The notes below the pieces were generated by a model. That model was given only the letters and a program-made list of their open reading frames with translations. It had not been told where the DNA came from and ran no database searches. DNA of 64,000 nucleotides. Source: Caprella mutica. Taxonomy: Eukaryota; Arthropoda; Malacostraca; Amphipoda; Caprellidae. This document shows positions 22,308 to 35,150 of this stretch, one piece after another; the first letter of the stretch is position 1; each line of letters starts with the position of its first letter. Location: positions 28,798-92,797 of the forward strand of contig CANNZV010002566.1 in assembly GCA_947561585.1 (NCBI GenBank), read 5' to 3'. The translations under genes and the position numbers were made by a program.

Positions 22308-22503
22308 TACAGGGTGAGTTATAAGTTATTGGTCAATTTCACATTATGGGACACGTAAGGAAGAGTATTTAATAAGTCGTACTTAAACTCTTATTTTAAT
22401 TGGTATCCATGATACCAGCAGGTATCATGGATGCTTAAATTAAAAGTTTTTATTAGTAATGAGGAAAAGTGAACCCGTTCGATAACTTGGAGATTACCCT
22501 GTA
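22308..22503. mobile_element. G element (MITE), copy 1
   Basis: Inverted ends TACAGGGTGAGTTATAAGT and ACTTGGAGATTACCCTGTA, each including a TA that may be the target duplication. A central hairpin, GTATCCATGATACC / GGTATCATGGATGC around AGCA, is flanked by further imperfect arms. The TA-bounded foldback form resembles Tc1/mariner-type MITEs. Confidence 0.75.
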
Positions 22504-23805
22504 CAGTCAGGCTTATCACCATTATTTCCTTTCATTGACTGCTCTTGAAAATGGCTAATTACCGAGCATATTAACTCATCTCCAACAGCAATTACTAAAT
22601 GGGGATAATGATTTTTACATGTGTTTGAATAGTTATTTTCTACTGAAGTTAAACATGGAGTAATAATCTGGTACTTAGTGTTCAGACTGAGGATGTTTTA
22701 AGTGTCATTGTGATTAAGATGATTAAAATGGGATTAAAATGATAGGGAGAGTCGACGCTACGAAAAGATACGGATTATCTGCGGATTAAAAGTTAAAGGA
22801 TTTTAATCATCAGAGAGCAGAGGGGATTAAAAAGCAAGTGATTATATGATATCAAAAGTGACTTGTCTATCTTGAAGGATTAAATGAGTTGATATGAAGA
22901 TTAACAACTGATTAATAGAACCGAGAGATCCTTTGCCGAAGATTATAGATTTTCTTTACATTAACTTCCTATAAGTGATATTTATTAAATTCTACCTAAG
23001 CCGTATTTAGACCTATTGAGTTGTTTGTCATTGAAGTGTGGATTACTGTCAGTGATCTATGATCAAATGATCAGTTATAAAATATTGAATGTAATTAGCG
23101 ATCATTGAGATGTAGTCTCAAATTATCATTTTAAGTAGATTTAACCCTTTAGCTCCTGGTAGGTCATATTTGTCCCATGATGTTCTCAAACAACGAAGTC
23201 AACTTTCTTCAATGGAAGTGTTGTTTTTTTGGGGACTAATCAGGTTTACAATGAATATTCTAAATGATAACATCTTGGTGCAATCAGCTATTAAAGCAAT
23301 TTGTTTCATCTTTCATGTCAGCAGCAATTAAAATATAACAAAAATGATGTCATTGTTCCAGTAGTTCAAGAATAGCAGAAAAAACATGAAATGTGAAGAA
23401 TATGTTTATTTTATTTTTGATAAACAAATATGAATATGTGACACATGTTTTTTATACCACGTACATGGTATTTAAACGATAGGGCAAAATAAGTTAATAC
23501 CAATTGCCATATCTCCATTATTACCAATATCTTCCTCTATAATGGATCATATTGATTTCTTTCCTTTCATTAGATGGCCTGGACTAATTAAGAATGGAGT
23601 AGCCAATGAATCGGATCCCTGAGCGTTTTATTAAGTCCTCCTCCACTTGTGTTTCTCATATAGTAGTGTTCGATAGGCTTTAATTGCCTCTCCAGCCACC
23701 AGTCATTCGATCCCCTCGATCCGGAAATACTTTGGCCACTAATGACAGCAGAAAATTGAACTGGAGGCTCTTGATCTGATTATAGTAGTGCTTTACCTCC
23801 TTATA
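22504..23805. other. unique AT-rich DNA
   Basis: No convincing ORF, array or RNA gene. Direct repeats of GATTAAAATG occur near 22720-22740. Confidence 0.5.
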
Positions 23806-24172
23806 TCAATACTTTGGTCCTATTAGAGCCATGCAGTGGTGTCCCTCTCATGAGGAAATAGTACTACTTTGGTCCTATTAGAGGCATGCAGTGGTGTCCC
23901 TCTCATGAGGAAATAGTACTACTTTGGTCCTATGAGAGGCATGCAGTGGTGTCCTACTCATGAGGAAATAGCACTACTTTGGTCCTATTTGAGGCATGCA
24001 GTGGTGTCCTTCTCATGAGGAAATAGTACTACTTTGGTCCTATTAGAGGCATGCAGTGGTGTCCTTCTCATGAGGAAATAGTACCACTTTGGTCCTATTT
24101 GAGGCATGCAGTGGTGTCCTTCTCATGAGGAAATAGTACTACTTTGGTCCTATTAGAGGCATGCAGTGGTAT
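23806..24172. repeat. 55-bp tandem repeat, about 6.5 units
   Basis: Unit contains TACTACTTTGGTCCTATTAG, GGCATGCAGTGGTGTCC and CTCATGAGGAAATAG. The final unit breaks off after GCAGTGGT. Confidence 0.93.
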
Positions 24173-24875
24173 TTTTTGTGAAATGGGACAAAGGATACTC
24201 CTTAGCTTAGCCTAAGTGATCTATGGATACTCTCCAATTTTGTCTCAGCACAATACTAATCTAAATTGAAAGTCCTTCCTAACTCTGTTGCGGTTTGAGT
24301 TATCCAGGACAGGTCAGAATATTAGGTCCTCTACCGGCTCATAAATGCTATCGTTCATCTTCCAGAAAATCCGCTCAAAAGATCATCTCTTTCCGGATCG
24401 ACTCTAATTCAAACTCGTGTTCTACATTCTTTGGGAATTTGACTCAAAGTTCTGAGGACTTTGCTAATTTCATGATGAGGATTCTGACCGTTAACTCAAA
24501 AGTAATGAATCTTCATTTTGACTGAAGATCTTGTTATTGTATCCATGGAAAAAACTAGAACTAGTTTTATTCAGAGACTGCACTCATTGGGTACATTTTT
24601 TATTCCATTGGAAAGGGATGAAATGTAAAAGAAAAACATTCATTGAACAGAAACTTGCCTCTAAACTAAATTAGAATATAAAATGCTCTTCATGTAAATC
24701 AATTCATATAATTCCTATTGATATACTAGCATATAAGAGATAATTCTTTTTTATGAACTAAATAAAATGGTATACAATTTAAAATATACGACATCAATTC
24801 AAAATTGAGTTAATTTTCAAAATATCACCACGAAATGGGTTTAGAAATTGCACTCATAAAAGTTATTTTGACAAT
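24173..24875. other. unique DNA, no gene called
   Basis: A 76-codon frame at 24295-24525 begins at TTG and has no recognisable domain. The rest is AT-rich spacer. Confidence 0.45.
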
Positions 24876-26222
24876 ATGTAAGCTATAAGCTACAGCATCT
24901 TTGGCAGTAAGCAAGCTATAAGCTACAGCATCTTTGGCAGTAAGTAAGCTATAAGCTACAGCATCTTTGGCAGTAAGCAAGCTATAAGCTACAGCATCTT
25001 TGGCAGTAAGCAAGCTATATGCTACAGCATCTTTGGCAGTAAGCAAGCTATAAGCTACAGCATCTTTGGCAGTAAGCAAGCTATATGCTACAGCATCTTT
25101 GGCAGTAAGCAAGCTATAAGCTACAGCACCTTTGGCAGTAAGCAAGCTATAAGCTACAGCATCTTTGGCAGTAAGCAAGCTATAAGCTACAGCATCTTTT
25201 GCAGTAAGCAAGCTATAAGCTACAGCACCTTTGGCAGTAAGTAAGCTATAAGCTACAGCATCTTTTGCAGTAAGCAAGCTATAAGCTACAGCATCTTTGG
25301 CAGTAAGCAAGCTATAAGCTACAGCATCTTTGGCAGTAAGCAAGCTATAAGCTACAGCACCTTTGGCAGTAAGTAAGCTATAAGCTACAGCATCTTTTGC
25401 AGTAAGCAAGCTATAAGCTACAGCATCTTTTGCAGTAAGCAAGCTATAAGCTACAGCATCTTTGGCAGTAAGCAAGCTATAAGCTACAGCATCTTTTGCA
25501 GTAAGCAAGCTATAAGCTACAGCACCTTTGGCAGTAAGTAAGCTATAAGCTACAGCATCTTTGGCAGTAAGTAAGCTATAAGCTACAGCACCTTTGGCAG
25601 TAAGCAAGCTATAAGCTACAGCACCTTTGGCAGTAAGTAAGCTATAAGCTACAGCATCTTTTGCAGTAAGCAAGCTATAAGCTACAGCATCTTTGGCAGT
25701 AAGCAAGCTATAAGCTACAGCATCTTTTGCAGTAAGCAAGCTATAAGCTACAGCACCTTTGGCAGTAAGTAAGCTATAAGCTACAGCATCTTTGGCAGTA
25801 AGTAAGCTATAAGCTACAGCATCTTTTGCAGTAAGCAAGCTATAAGCTACAGCACCTTTGGCAGTAAGTAAGCTATAAGCTACAGCATCTTTGGCAGTAA
25901 GTAAGCTATAAGCTACAGCACCTTTGGCAGTAAGTAAGCTATAAGCTACAGCATCTTTGGCAGTAAGTAAGCTATAAGCTACAGCACCTTTGGCAGTAAG
26001 TAAGCTATAAGCTACAGCATCTTTGGCAGTAAGTAAGTTATAAGCTACAGCATCTTTGGCAGTAAGTAAGTTATAAGCTACAGCATCTTTGGCAGTAAGT
26101 AAGCTATAAGCTACAGCATCTTTGGCAGTAAGCAAGCTATAAGCTACAGCATCTTTTGCAGTAAGCAAGCTATAAGCTACAGCATCTTTGGCAGTAAGTA
26201 AGCTATAAGCTGCAGCACCTTA
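24876..26222. repeat. 33-bp minisatellite, about 41 units
   Basis: Unit contains GCATCTTTGGCAGTAAGC and AAGCTATAAGCTACA. The 33-bp period keeps one minus-strand frame open for 447 codons as an 11-residue repeat (LLTAKDAVAYS) with D/G and S/N variants. There is no ATG in the repeat and a stop lies just upstream, so I do not call a gene. Confidence 0.95.
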
Positions 26223-26889
26223 GGCAGAGCTATACTGACAATAATTAGCCGTAAGTAATTAGAAGGGTCGTTAGTGTTCGCTAGCAGAGGGGTGTAATAA
26301 CGAAGAGGTGCTAGCTACGGCTAATGGCGAACAAATGTCCGTAAGAGCCAGCAGTCGAACAAAAAGCTTTTGTGAAAATCATTCCTGTTCAGTGAAAACA
26401 ACCTATATTTTATGTCTGCTCACCAATAGAGAAAAGTCCGCATTGATTTTCTAAGGCAAACTTCAGGGGCAACTTATTTGCTTCTATCTACATTTCGCTT
26501 CAATCTTTAGTGAATGCATTAATTCGCTTATTATTGACTTATGAAAATTGAAGAATTTGAAAGTCTGCCGATCACATTAGCATACTTTGAATAAAGGAAC
26601 ACCAACCTATGAATATTTGAAGATTAGTCAAAAGTGAATTATCTTCGAGGTAGATCACTTCATAAACCCACTGGTTTACGGCCCAAGTTATGGCCGAAGT
26701 ATTCACACAATGAGGCGAGTGATAAAGTCTCCTGCATATTACAATGCCTGGTGATATGTTCTTCTATGTCATTCTATGTACGCAGGGGTGAGCAAAAACA
26801 GGGAAACATTGTAGGTATTCCGTGGAATTCTAATTTGTGCAGCTCCTGAAGAATATTTTTGTATAATATGGGTTGAATGATTTGTAGGT
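26223..26889. other. unique spacer between two arrays
   Basis: Contains GCTATACTGACAATAATTAG and a patch repeating GCTAGC/GGCTAA words near 26280-26330. A 71-codon frame at 26634 starts at GTG. No gene called. Confidence 0.45.
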
Positions 26890-28600
26890 ATTTAAATGTG
26901 TTCTGTAGGTGTTCAACTGTGTTCTGTAGGTGTTCAACTGTGTTCTGTAGATGTTCAACTGTGTTCTGTAGGTGTTCAACTGTGTTCTGTAGGTGTTCAA
27001 CTGTGTTCTGTAGGTGTTCAACTGTATTCTGTAGGTGTTCAACTGTGTTCTGTAGGTGTTCAACTGTGTTCTGTAGGTGTTCAACTGTGTTTTGTAGGTG
27101 TTCAACTGTGTTCTGTAGGTGTTCAACTGTGTTTTGTAGGTGTTCAACTGTGTTCTGTAGGTGTTCAACTGTGTTCTGTAGGTGTTCAACTGTGTTCTGT
27201 AGGTGTTCAACTGTGTTCTGTAGATGTTCAACTGTGTTCTGTAGGTGTTCAACTGTGTTCTGTAGGTGTTCAACTGTGTTCTGTAGGTGTTCAACTGTGT
27301 TTTGTAGGTGTTCAACTGTGTTCTGTAGGTGTTCAACTGTGTTTTGTAGGTGTTCAACTGTGTTCTGTAGGTGTTCAACTGTGTTCTGTAGGTGTTCAAC
27401 TGTGTTCTGTAGGTGTTCAACTGTGTTCTGTAGGTGTTCAACTGTATTCTGTAGGTGTTCAACTGTATTCTGTAGGTGTTCAACTGTGTTCTGTAGGTGT
27501 TCAACTGTGTTTTGTAGGTGTTCAACTGTGTTTTGTAGGTGTTCAACTGTGTTCTGTAGGTGTTCAACTGTGTTCTGTAGGTGTTCAACTGTGTTCTGTA
27601 GGTGTTCAACTGTGTTTTGTAGGTGTTCAACTGTGTTCTGTAGGTGTTCAACTGTGTTCTGTAGGTGTTCAACTGTGTTCTGTAGGTGTTCAACTGTGTT
27701 TTGTAGGTGTTCAACTGTGTTCTGTAGGTGTTCAACTGTGTTCTGTAGGTGTTCAACTGTGTTCTGTAGGTGTTCAACTGTGTTCTGTAGATGTTCAACT
27801 GTGTTCTGTAGGTGTTCAACTGTGTTCTGTAGGTGTTCAACTGTGTTCTGTAGGTGTTCAACTGTGTTCTGTAGGTGTTCAACTGTGTTTTGTAGGTGTT
27901 CAACTGTGTTCTGTAGGTGTTCAACTGTGTTTTGTAGGTGTTCAACTGTGTTCTGTAGGTGTTCAACTGTGTTCTGTAGATGTTCAACTGTGTTCTGTAG
28001 GTGTTCAACTGTGTTCTGTAGGTGTTCAACTGTGTTCTGTAGGTGTTCAACTGTGTTTTGTAGGTGTTCAACTGTGTTCTGTAGGTGTTCAACTGTGTTC
28101 AGTATGTGTTCAACTGTGTTCTGTAGGTGTTCAACTGTGTTCTGTAGGTGTTCAACTGTGTTCAGTATGTGTTCAACTGTGTTCTGTAGGTGTTCAACTG
28201 TGTTCAGTATGTGTTCAACTGTGTTCTGTAGGTGTTCAACTGTGTTCTGTAGGTGTTCAACTGTGTTCAGTATGTGTTCAACTGTGTTCTGTAGGTGTTC
28301 AACTGTGTTCTGTAGGTGTTCAACTGTGTTCTGTATGTGTTCAACTGTGTTCTGTTGGTGTTCAACTGTGTTCTGTAGGTGTTCAACTGTGTTCTGTAGG
28401 TGTTCAACTGTGTTCTGTAGGTGTTCAACTGTGTTCTGTAGGTGTTCAACTGTGTTCTGTAGGTGTTCAACTGTGTTCAGTATGTGTTCAACTGTGTTTT
28501 GTAGGTGTTCAACTGTGTTCTGTAGGTGTTCAACTGGGTTCTGTAGGTGTTCAACTGTGTTCTGTAGGTGTTCAACTGTGCTCTGTAGGTGTTTAACTTT
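26890..28600. repeat. 21-bp minisatellite, about 82 units
   Basis: Unit GTGTTCTGTAGG plus TGTTCAACT. Open on the plus strand as an ATG-started 597-codon frame (26877-28670; heptapeptide CRCSTVF with unrelated ends) and on the minus strand as a 611-codon frame without ATG (heptapeptide LQNTVEH, a perfect coiled-coil heptad). The main variants TTTTG, GTATT and TAGATG are third-position and silent in both of these frames. AGTATG variants, which alter the peptide, cluster above 28098. Coding status is unproven. Confidence 0.95.
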
Positions 28601-29405
28601 GTTGTTCAATGATCTCTGCAGTGATTTTAGGAGCCGTTGTCTTGCATTTTTCTCCAGCAGTTCGATTTAGAGTCAGAAGGTATCTCCCAGACAACTAAGA
28701 CTTTCGGCCAAACCTGTGCTTCAGCGAAGACGTTTTTCATTCTCTTTCAAAGGAAGTCACTACTTTAGAGACAGTACTTCTCGTTACACAAAACAATTCG
28801 AACAGTTTCTGTTATCAACATTTTGACCTTTTTCAAAGTCCGAGAAAGAATAAACAAATAAATATTTTAAAAAAAGATGATACGAATGAGTAGACTTTTA
28901 ATTGTAGAGAGAGTATGGGGCAAAATTTTAGGTGTTCCATTTAACTGTGTACTGCATAGAGAAAATTACATAAAGAACACATACTGTTATTGCTATTTCG
29001 TACAATTAACATATATAAATATATATATATAAATATATCCTAAATAATATTGACAGTAATGAGTATGAAATTTAAATAGTATTACAAGATATTCTAAAGA
29101 AATACATAAGTAGAAAAACATTACAGAACTAAAAGTAATGATGCATACATAATCAGTGTTATTTCAGAGTAAAAGTACAGGAGTTGCAAGAGCAAGGCTA
29201 TAGAAATATAGATCCTTTGCAGTGCTATGTGTTTAACATAAGAAAGTGCTAATGACAAACAAGCTAACTGTTTCCAAGCCAAGACACTAATAATCCTGGT
29301 TACTATCAGAGAGAGGAATAGGCAGGGGTCATGTGCTTATATGTAACTAAATAATGGACCTCATTGTACACAGTGACACGATACAATCGGCAAAAAGAGA
29401 GATGG
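28601..29405. other. unique AT-rich DNA
   Basis: Includes an ATATATAAATATATA stretch near 29015-29035. No ORF or RNA gene recognised. Confidence 0.5.
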
Positions 29406-30085
29406 GTGAGCAAGTACAGTACAGTACAATACATGTGTAAAGTTAGTGCTTTGCACTCAGTGTACAGTACAATACATGGATTAAGTACTGTCAGTGTACA
29501 GTACAGTACATGAGTTAAGTACACTCAGTGTACAGTATAATACATGGGTTAAGTACACTCAGTGTACAGTACAGTACATGGATTAAGTACAGTCAGTGTA
29601 CAGTACAATACATGGGTTAAGTACAGTCAGTGTACAGTACAATACATGGGTTAAGTACAGTCAGTGTACAGTACAATACATGGGTTAAGTACACTCAGTG
29701 TACAGTACAGTACATGGGTTAAGTACACTCAGTGTACAGTACAATACATGGGTTAAGTACAGTCAGTGTACAGTACAGTACATGGGTTAAGTACACTCAG
29801 TGTACAGTACAATACATGGGTTAAGTACAGTCAGTGTACAGTACAGTACATGGGTTAAGTACACTCAGTGTACAGTACAATACATGAGTTAAGTACAGTC
29901 AGTGTACAATACAATACATGGGTTAAGTACAGTCAGTGTACAGTACAATACATGGGTTAAGTACAGTCAGTGTACAGTACAATACATGGGTTAAGTACAG
30001 TCAGTGTACAGTACAATACATGGGTTAAGTACAGTCAGTGTACAGTACAATACATGGGTTAAGTACAGTCAGTGTACAGTACAAC
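29406..30085. repeat. 34-bp minisatellite, about 19 units
   Basis: Unit contains ATGGGTTAAGTACAGTCAGT and GTACAGTACAATAC. CAGTCAG/CACTCAG and CAATAC/CAGTAC variants are mixed. TACAGTCA recurs here as in the S-related arrays, but no S body is adjacent. Confidence 0.93.
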
Positions 30086-30585
30086 AGATTTTTTATTTTT
30101 AAGCTTGCATCTCTTTTTTAAAATAATCAAATAAACTGAAGAATAAATCAAATACATAAAATACAAATTAGATGTATCTACGGCTTCGTGAAAGTTGAAA
30201 CATGTGAATCCTAATTAAAAGATTCTATAAACACCATGAACTGCATTGTTTGAAAATGTTCTCTAATTTAAACTCTGACATTGAATCTATGTTAGGAAAG
30301 TAGGAAGTTATTTGTACAGTATTAGAGTTATTGTTGTGGTACAGTGAGACTACTGAGGTATGAAGTATTGGTTTCTTCATAACTCAGAGCCACTTCATAT
30401 CTCGGGTGCTCTAGATCATTTTCTATGATTAAAATCATAGAAAACTATGATCCTAAAGGGATTACTATGACGAAATTCCTGAAGTATATCATTTTCTATA
30501 ATGAAAGCATAGAAAACTACTTCATAACTCAAGCATTTCACTGTACATGTAACAATACACAAAGTAGTGTTCAGTCATTAGTTTA
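30086..30585. other. unique spacer with short inverted repeat
   Basis: ATCATTTTCTATGATT and AATCATAGAAAACTATGAT near 30415-30450 form a hairpin. A related pair, ATCATTTTCTATAATG and AGCATAGAAAACTA, follows near 30490-30515. It may be a small degraded foldback element. No gene. Confidence 0.45.
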
Positions 30586-33405
30586 ACACTCTTTAGCATT
30601 AGTTAGCCATAGCATTCTCTTTAGCATTAGTTAGCCATAGCATTCTCTTTAGCATTAGTTAGCCATAGCATTCTCTTTAGCATTAGTTAGCCATAGCATT
30701 CTCTTTAGCATTAGTAGCCATAGCATTCTCTTTAGCATTAGTTATCCATAGCATTCTCTTTAGCATTAGTTAGCCATAGCATTCTCTTTAGCATTAGTAG
30801 CCATAGCATTCTCTTTAGCATTAGTTAGCCATAGCATTCTCTTTAGCATTAGTTAGCCAAAGCATTTTCTTTAGCATTAGTAGCCATAGCATTATCTTTA
30901 GCATTAGTAGTCATAGCATTCTCTTTAGCATTAGTTAGCCATAGCATTCTCTTTAGCATTAGTTAGCCATAGCATTTTCTTTAGCATTAGTAGCCATAGC
31001 ATTCTCTTTAGCATTAGTAGTCATAGCATTCTCTTTAGCATTAGTTAGCCATAGCATTCTCTTTAGCATTAGTTAGCCATAGCATTCTCTTTAGCATTAG
31101 TAGCCATAGCATTCTCTTTAGCATTAGTTAGCCATAGCATTCTCTTTAGCATTAGTTAGCCATAGCATTCTCTTTAGCATTAGTAGCCATAGCATTCTCT
31201 TTAGCATTAGTAGCCATAGCATTCTCTTTAGCATTAGTAGCCATAGCATTCTCTTTAGCATTAGTTAGCCATAGCATTCTCTTTAGCATTAGTTAGCCAT
31301 AGCATTCTCTTTAGCATTAGTTAGCCATAGCATTCTCTTTAGCATTAGTTAGCCATAGCATTCTCTTTAGCATTAGTTAGCCATAGCATTCTCTTTAGCA
31401 TTAGTTACCCATAGCATTCTCTTTAGCATTAGTTAGCCATAGCATTCTCTTTAGCATTACTGTAGTTAGCCATAGCATTCTCTTTAGCATTAGTTAGCCA
31501 TAGCATTCTCTTAAGCATTAGTTAGCCATAGCATTCTCTTTAGCATTACTGTTGTTAGCCATAGCATTCTCTTTAGCATTAGTTAGCCATAGCATTCTCT
31601 TTAGCATTAGTTAGCCATATCATTCTCTTTAGCATTAGTTAGCCAAAGCATTCTCTTTAGCATTAGTTAGCCATAGCATTCTATTTAGCATTAGTTAGCC
31701 ATAGCATTCTCTTTAGCATTAGTTAGCCATAGCATTCTCTTTAGCATTAGTAGCCATAGCATTCTCTTTAGCATTAGTAGCCATAGCATTCTCTTTAGCA
31801 TTAGTAGCCATAGCATTCTCTTTAGCATTAGTTAGCCATAGCATTCTCTTTAGCATTAGTAGCCATAGCATTCTCTTTAGCATTAGTAGCCATAGCATTC
31901 TCTTTAGCATTAGTAGCCATAGCATTCTCTTTAGCATTAGTAGCCATAGCATTCTCTTTAGCATTAGTTAGCCATAGCATTCTCTTTAGCATTAGTAGCC
32001 ATAGCATTCTCTTTAGCATTAGTAGCCATAGCATTCTCTTTAGCATTAGTAGCCATAGCATTCTCTTTAGCATTAGTAGCCATAGCATTCTCTTTAGCAT
32101 TAGTAGCCATAGCATTCTCTTTAGCATTAGTAGCCATAGCATTCTCTTTAGCATTAGTAGCCATAGCATTCTCTTTAGCATTAGTAGCCATAGCATTCTC
32201 TTTAGCATTAGTTATCCATAGCATTCTCTTTAGCATTAGTAGCCATAGCATTCTCTTTAGCATTAGTAGCCATAGCATTCTCTTTAGCATTAGTTAGCCA
32301 TAGCATTCTCTTTAGCATTAGTTAGCCATAGCATTCTCTTTAGCATTAGTTAGCCATAGCATTCTCTTTAGCATTAGTTAGTCATAGCATTCTCTTTAGC
32401 ATTAGTTAGCCATAGCATTCTCTTTAGCATTAGTAGCCATAGCATTCTCTTTAGCATTAGTTAGCCATAGCATTCTCTTTAGCATTAGTTAGCCATAGCA
32501 TTCTCTTTAGCATTAGTTAGCCATAGCATTCTCTTTAGCATTACTGTAGCTAGCCATAGCATTCTCTTCAGCATTAGTTAGCCATAGCATTCTCTTTAGC
32601 ATTACTGTAGCTAGCCATAGCATTCTCTTTAGCATTAGTTAGCCATAGCATTCTCTTTAGCATTACTGTAGCTAGCCATAGCATTCTCTTTAGCATTAGT
32701 TAGCCATAGCATTCTCTTTAGCATTACTGTAGCTAGCCATAGCATTCTCTTCAGCATTAGTTAGCCATAGCATTCTCTTTAGCATTACTGTAGCTAGCCA
32801 TAGCATTCTCTTTAGCATTAGTTAGCCATAGCATTCTCTTTAGCATTACTGTAGCTAGCCATAGCATTCTCTTCAGCATTAGTTAGCCATAGCATTCTCT
32901 TTAGCATTACTGTAGCTAGCCATAGCATTCTCTTCAGCATTAGTTAGCCATAGCATTCTCTTTAGCATTACTGTAGCTAGCCATAGCATTCTCTTTAGCA
33001 TTAGTTAGCCATAGCATTCTCTTTAGCATTAGTAGCCATAGCATTCTCTTTAGCATTAGTTAGCCATAGCATTCTCTTTAGCATTAGTAGCCATAGCATT
33101 CTCTTTAGCATTAGTTAGCCATAGCATTCTCTTTAGCATTAGTAGCCATAGCATTCTCTTTAGCATTAGTAGCCATAGCATTCTCTTTAGCATTAGTAGC
33201 CATAGCATTCTCTTTAGCATTAGTTAGCCATAGCATTCTCTTTAGCATTAGTAGCCATAGCATTCTCTTTAGCATTAGTTAGCCATAGCATTCTCTTTAG
33301 CATTAGTAGCCATAGCATTCTCTTTAGCATTAGTAGCCATAGCATTCTCTTTAGCATTAGTAGCCATAGCATTCTCTTTAGCATTAGTAGCCATAGCATT
33401 CTCAT
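30586..33405. repeat. 27/28-bp minisatellite, about 100 units
   Basis: Unit contains AGCCATAGCATTCTCTTTAG followed by CATTAGT or CATTAGTT, giving 27- and 28-bp forms. Between about 32520 and 33000 a longer CATTACTGTAGCTAGCC form alternates regularly with the 28-bp form, making a dimeric higher-order repeat. Runs of 27-bp units leave short minus-strand frames (MLWLLMLKR or TNAKENAMA) that I regard as non-coding. Confidence 0.96.
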
Positions 33406-33645
33406 TCATATGGCAATGCTTTAGTCACTCACTCTGATCCATTTAGCTTTCTAACTAAATTTAAAATAAAATATTTTAAATTTTATAAACAATAAATTGC
33501 GCATAAAGATCAATTGGACAAATTTTCATTAGAATTCAATTACGGTTGTATGAAAAATGATTAAAGTTCTATTTTCTATTATTGTTTCAATTATTAAAAT
33601 TAAAGACAGAAAAGCTTTTAATGATGACTTTTGCATATGATATTC

Positions 33646-34326
33646 TAATACACCAATTCACAATCAAATACCTATTGCAAGTACACTGTATAAGATATTT
33701 ACACCAATTCACTATCAAATACCTATTGCATGTACACTGTATAAGATATATACACCAATTCACTATCAAATACCTATTGCAAGTACACTGTATAAGATAT
33801 TTACACCAATTCACTATCAAATACCTATTGCATGTACACTGTATAAGATATATACACCAATTCACTATCAAATACCTATTGCATGTACACTGTATAAGAT
33901 ATATACACCAATTCACTATCAAATACCTATTGCAAGTACACTGTACAAGATATATACACCAATTCACTATCAAATACCTATTGCATGTACACTGTATAAG
34001 ACATATACACCAATTCACTATCAAATACCTATTGCAAGTACACTGTACAAGATATATACACCAATTCACTATCAAATACCTATTGCAAGTACACTGTACA
34101 AGATATATACACCAATTCACTACCAAATACCTATTGCATGTACACTGTATAAGATATATACACCAATTCACTATCAAATACCTATTGCATGTACACTGTA
34201 TAAGATATATACACCAATTCACTATCAAATACCTATTGCATGTACACTGTATAAGACATATACACCAATTCACTATCAAATACCTATTGCATGTACACTG
34301 TATAAGACATATACACCAATTCACTA
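33646..34326. repeat. 51-bp minisatellite, about 13 units
   Basis: Unit contains ACACCAATTCACTATCAAAT, ACCTATTGCATGTACACTG and TATAAGATATAT. The 51-bp period leaves both strands open (253 and 247 codons). Recurrent variants are CATGTAC/CAAGTAC, TATAAG/TACAAG and GATATT/GATATA/GACATA. Both-strand openness argues that the frames are incidental. Confidence 0.95.
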
Positions 34327-34576
34327 CCATTGTATTTGTGTGACTAATTGTGCCAGGTATTCACTCACAGCAAAGTTTTGACGTTCGAATCCGTATGGTC
34401 GAAGTTGCGCCAATAAAAGCAGTCAGTTCGAAATTCGTCGCGTTGATCTTTGTTACCTTCGACTGCGCGTCCACACGCTTCGAAACACACAATCTAAACT
34501 TTAGCGATATATTTTAAATACCTACATCGATTCTCTGGGTCCATTGTTTGTCAATATGGATTGGTACTGTGGAACT
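34327..34576. other. unique, less AT-rich island
   Basis: Non-repetitive, with CG-containing words such as GTTCGAATCC and TTCGTCGCGTTG, unlike its surroundings. It could be part of a gene or a promoter. Nothing recognisable. Confidence 0.3.
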
Positions 34577-35150
34577 GAATCTTGCAGAGAAATTGACTAC
34601 TTGGCACCTCTTGCAGAGAAATTGACTACTTGGCACCTCTTGCAGAGAAATTGACTACTTGGCACCTCTTGCTGAGAAATTGACTACTTGGCACCTCTTG
34701 CAGAGAAATTGGCTACTTGGCACCTCTTGCAGAGAAATTGACTACTTGGCACCTCTTGCTGAGAAATTGACTACTTGGCACCTCTTGCAGAGAAATTGAC
34801 TACATGGCAGCTCTTGCAGAGAATTTGACTACTTGGCACCTATAGCAGAAAAATTGACTACTTGGCACCTCTTGCTGAGAAATTGACTACTTGGCACCTC
34901 TTGCAGAGAAATTGACTACATGGCACCTCTTGCAGAGAAATTGACTACTTGGCACCTCTTGCTGAGAAATTGACTACTTGGCACCTCTTGCAGAGAAATT
35001 GACTACTTGGCACCTCTTGCAGAGAAATTGACTACTTGGCACCTTTTGCAGAGAAATTGACTACTTGGCACCTCTTGCAGAGAAATTGACTACTTGGCAC
35101 CTCTTGCAGAGAAATTGACTACTTGGCACCTCTTGAAGAGAAATTGACTA
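34577..35150. repeat. 29-bp minisatellite, about 20 units
   Basis: Unit contains TTGCAGAGAAATTGACTAC and TTGGCACCTC. GCAGAG/GCTGAG variants recur in a pattern. Confidence 0.94.

Noticed and set aside
33582..34343. 253- and 247-codon frames on opposite strands
   Set aside because: Both come from the 51-bp period. Both strands being open at once is expected for such a repeat.
34383..34392. GTTCGAATCC, a perfect tRNA-type B box
   Set aside because: No matching A box at the right distance and no cloverleaf could be drawn around it.
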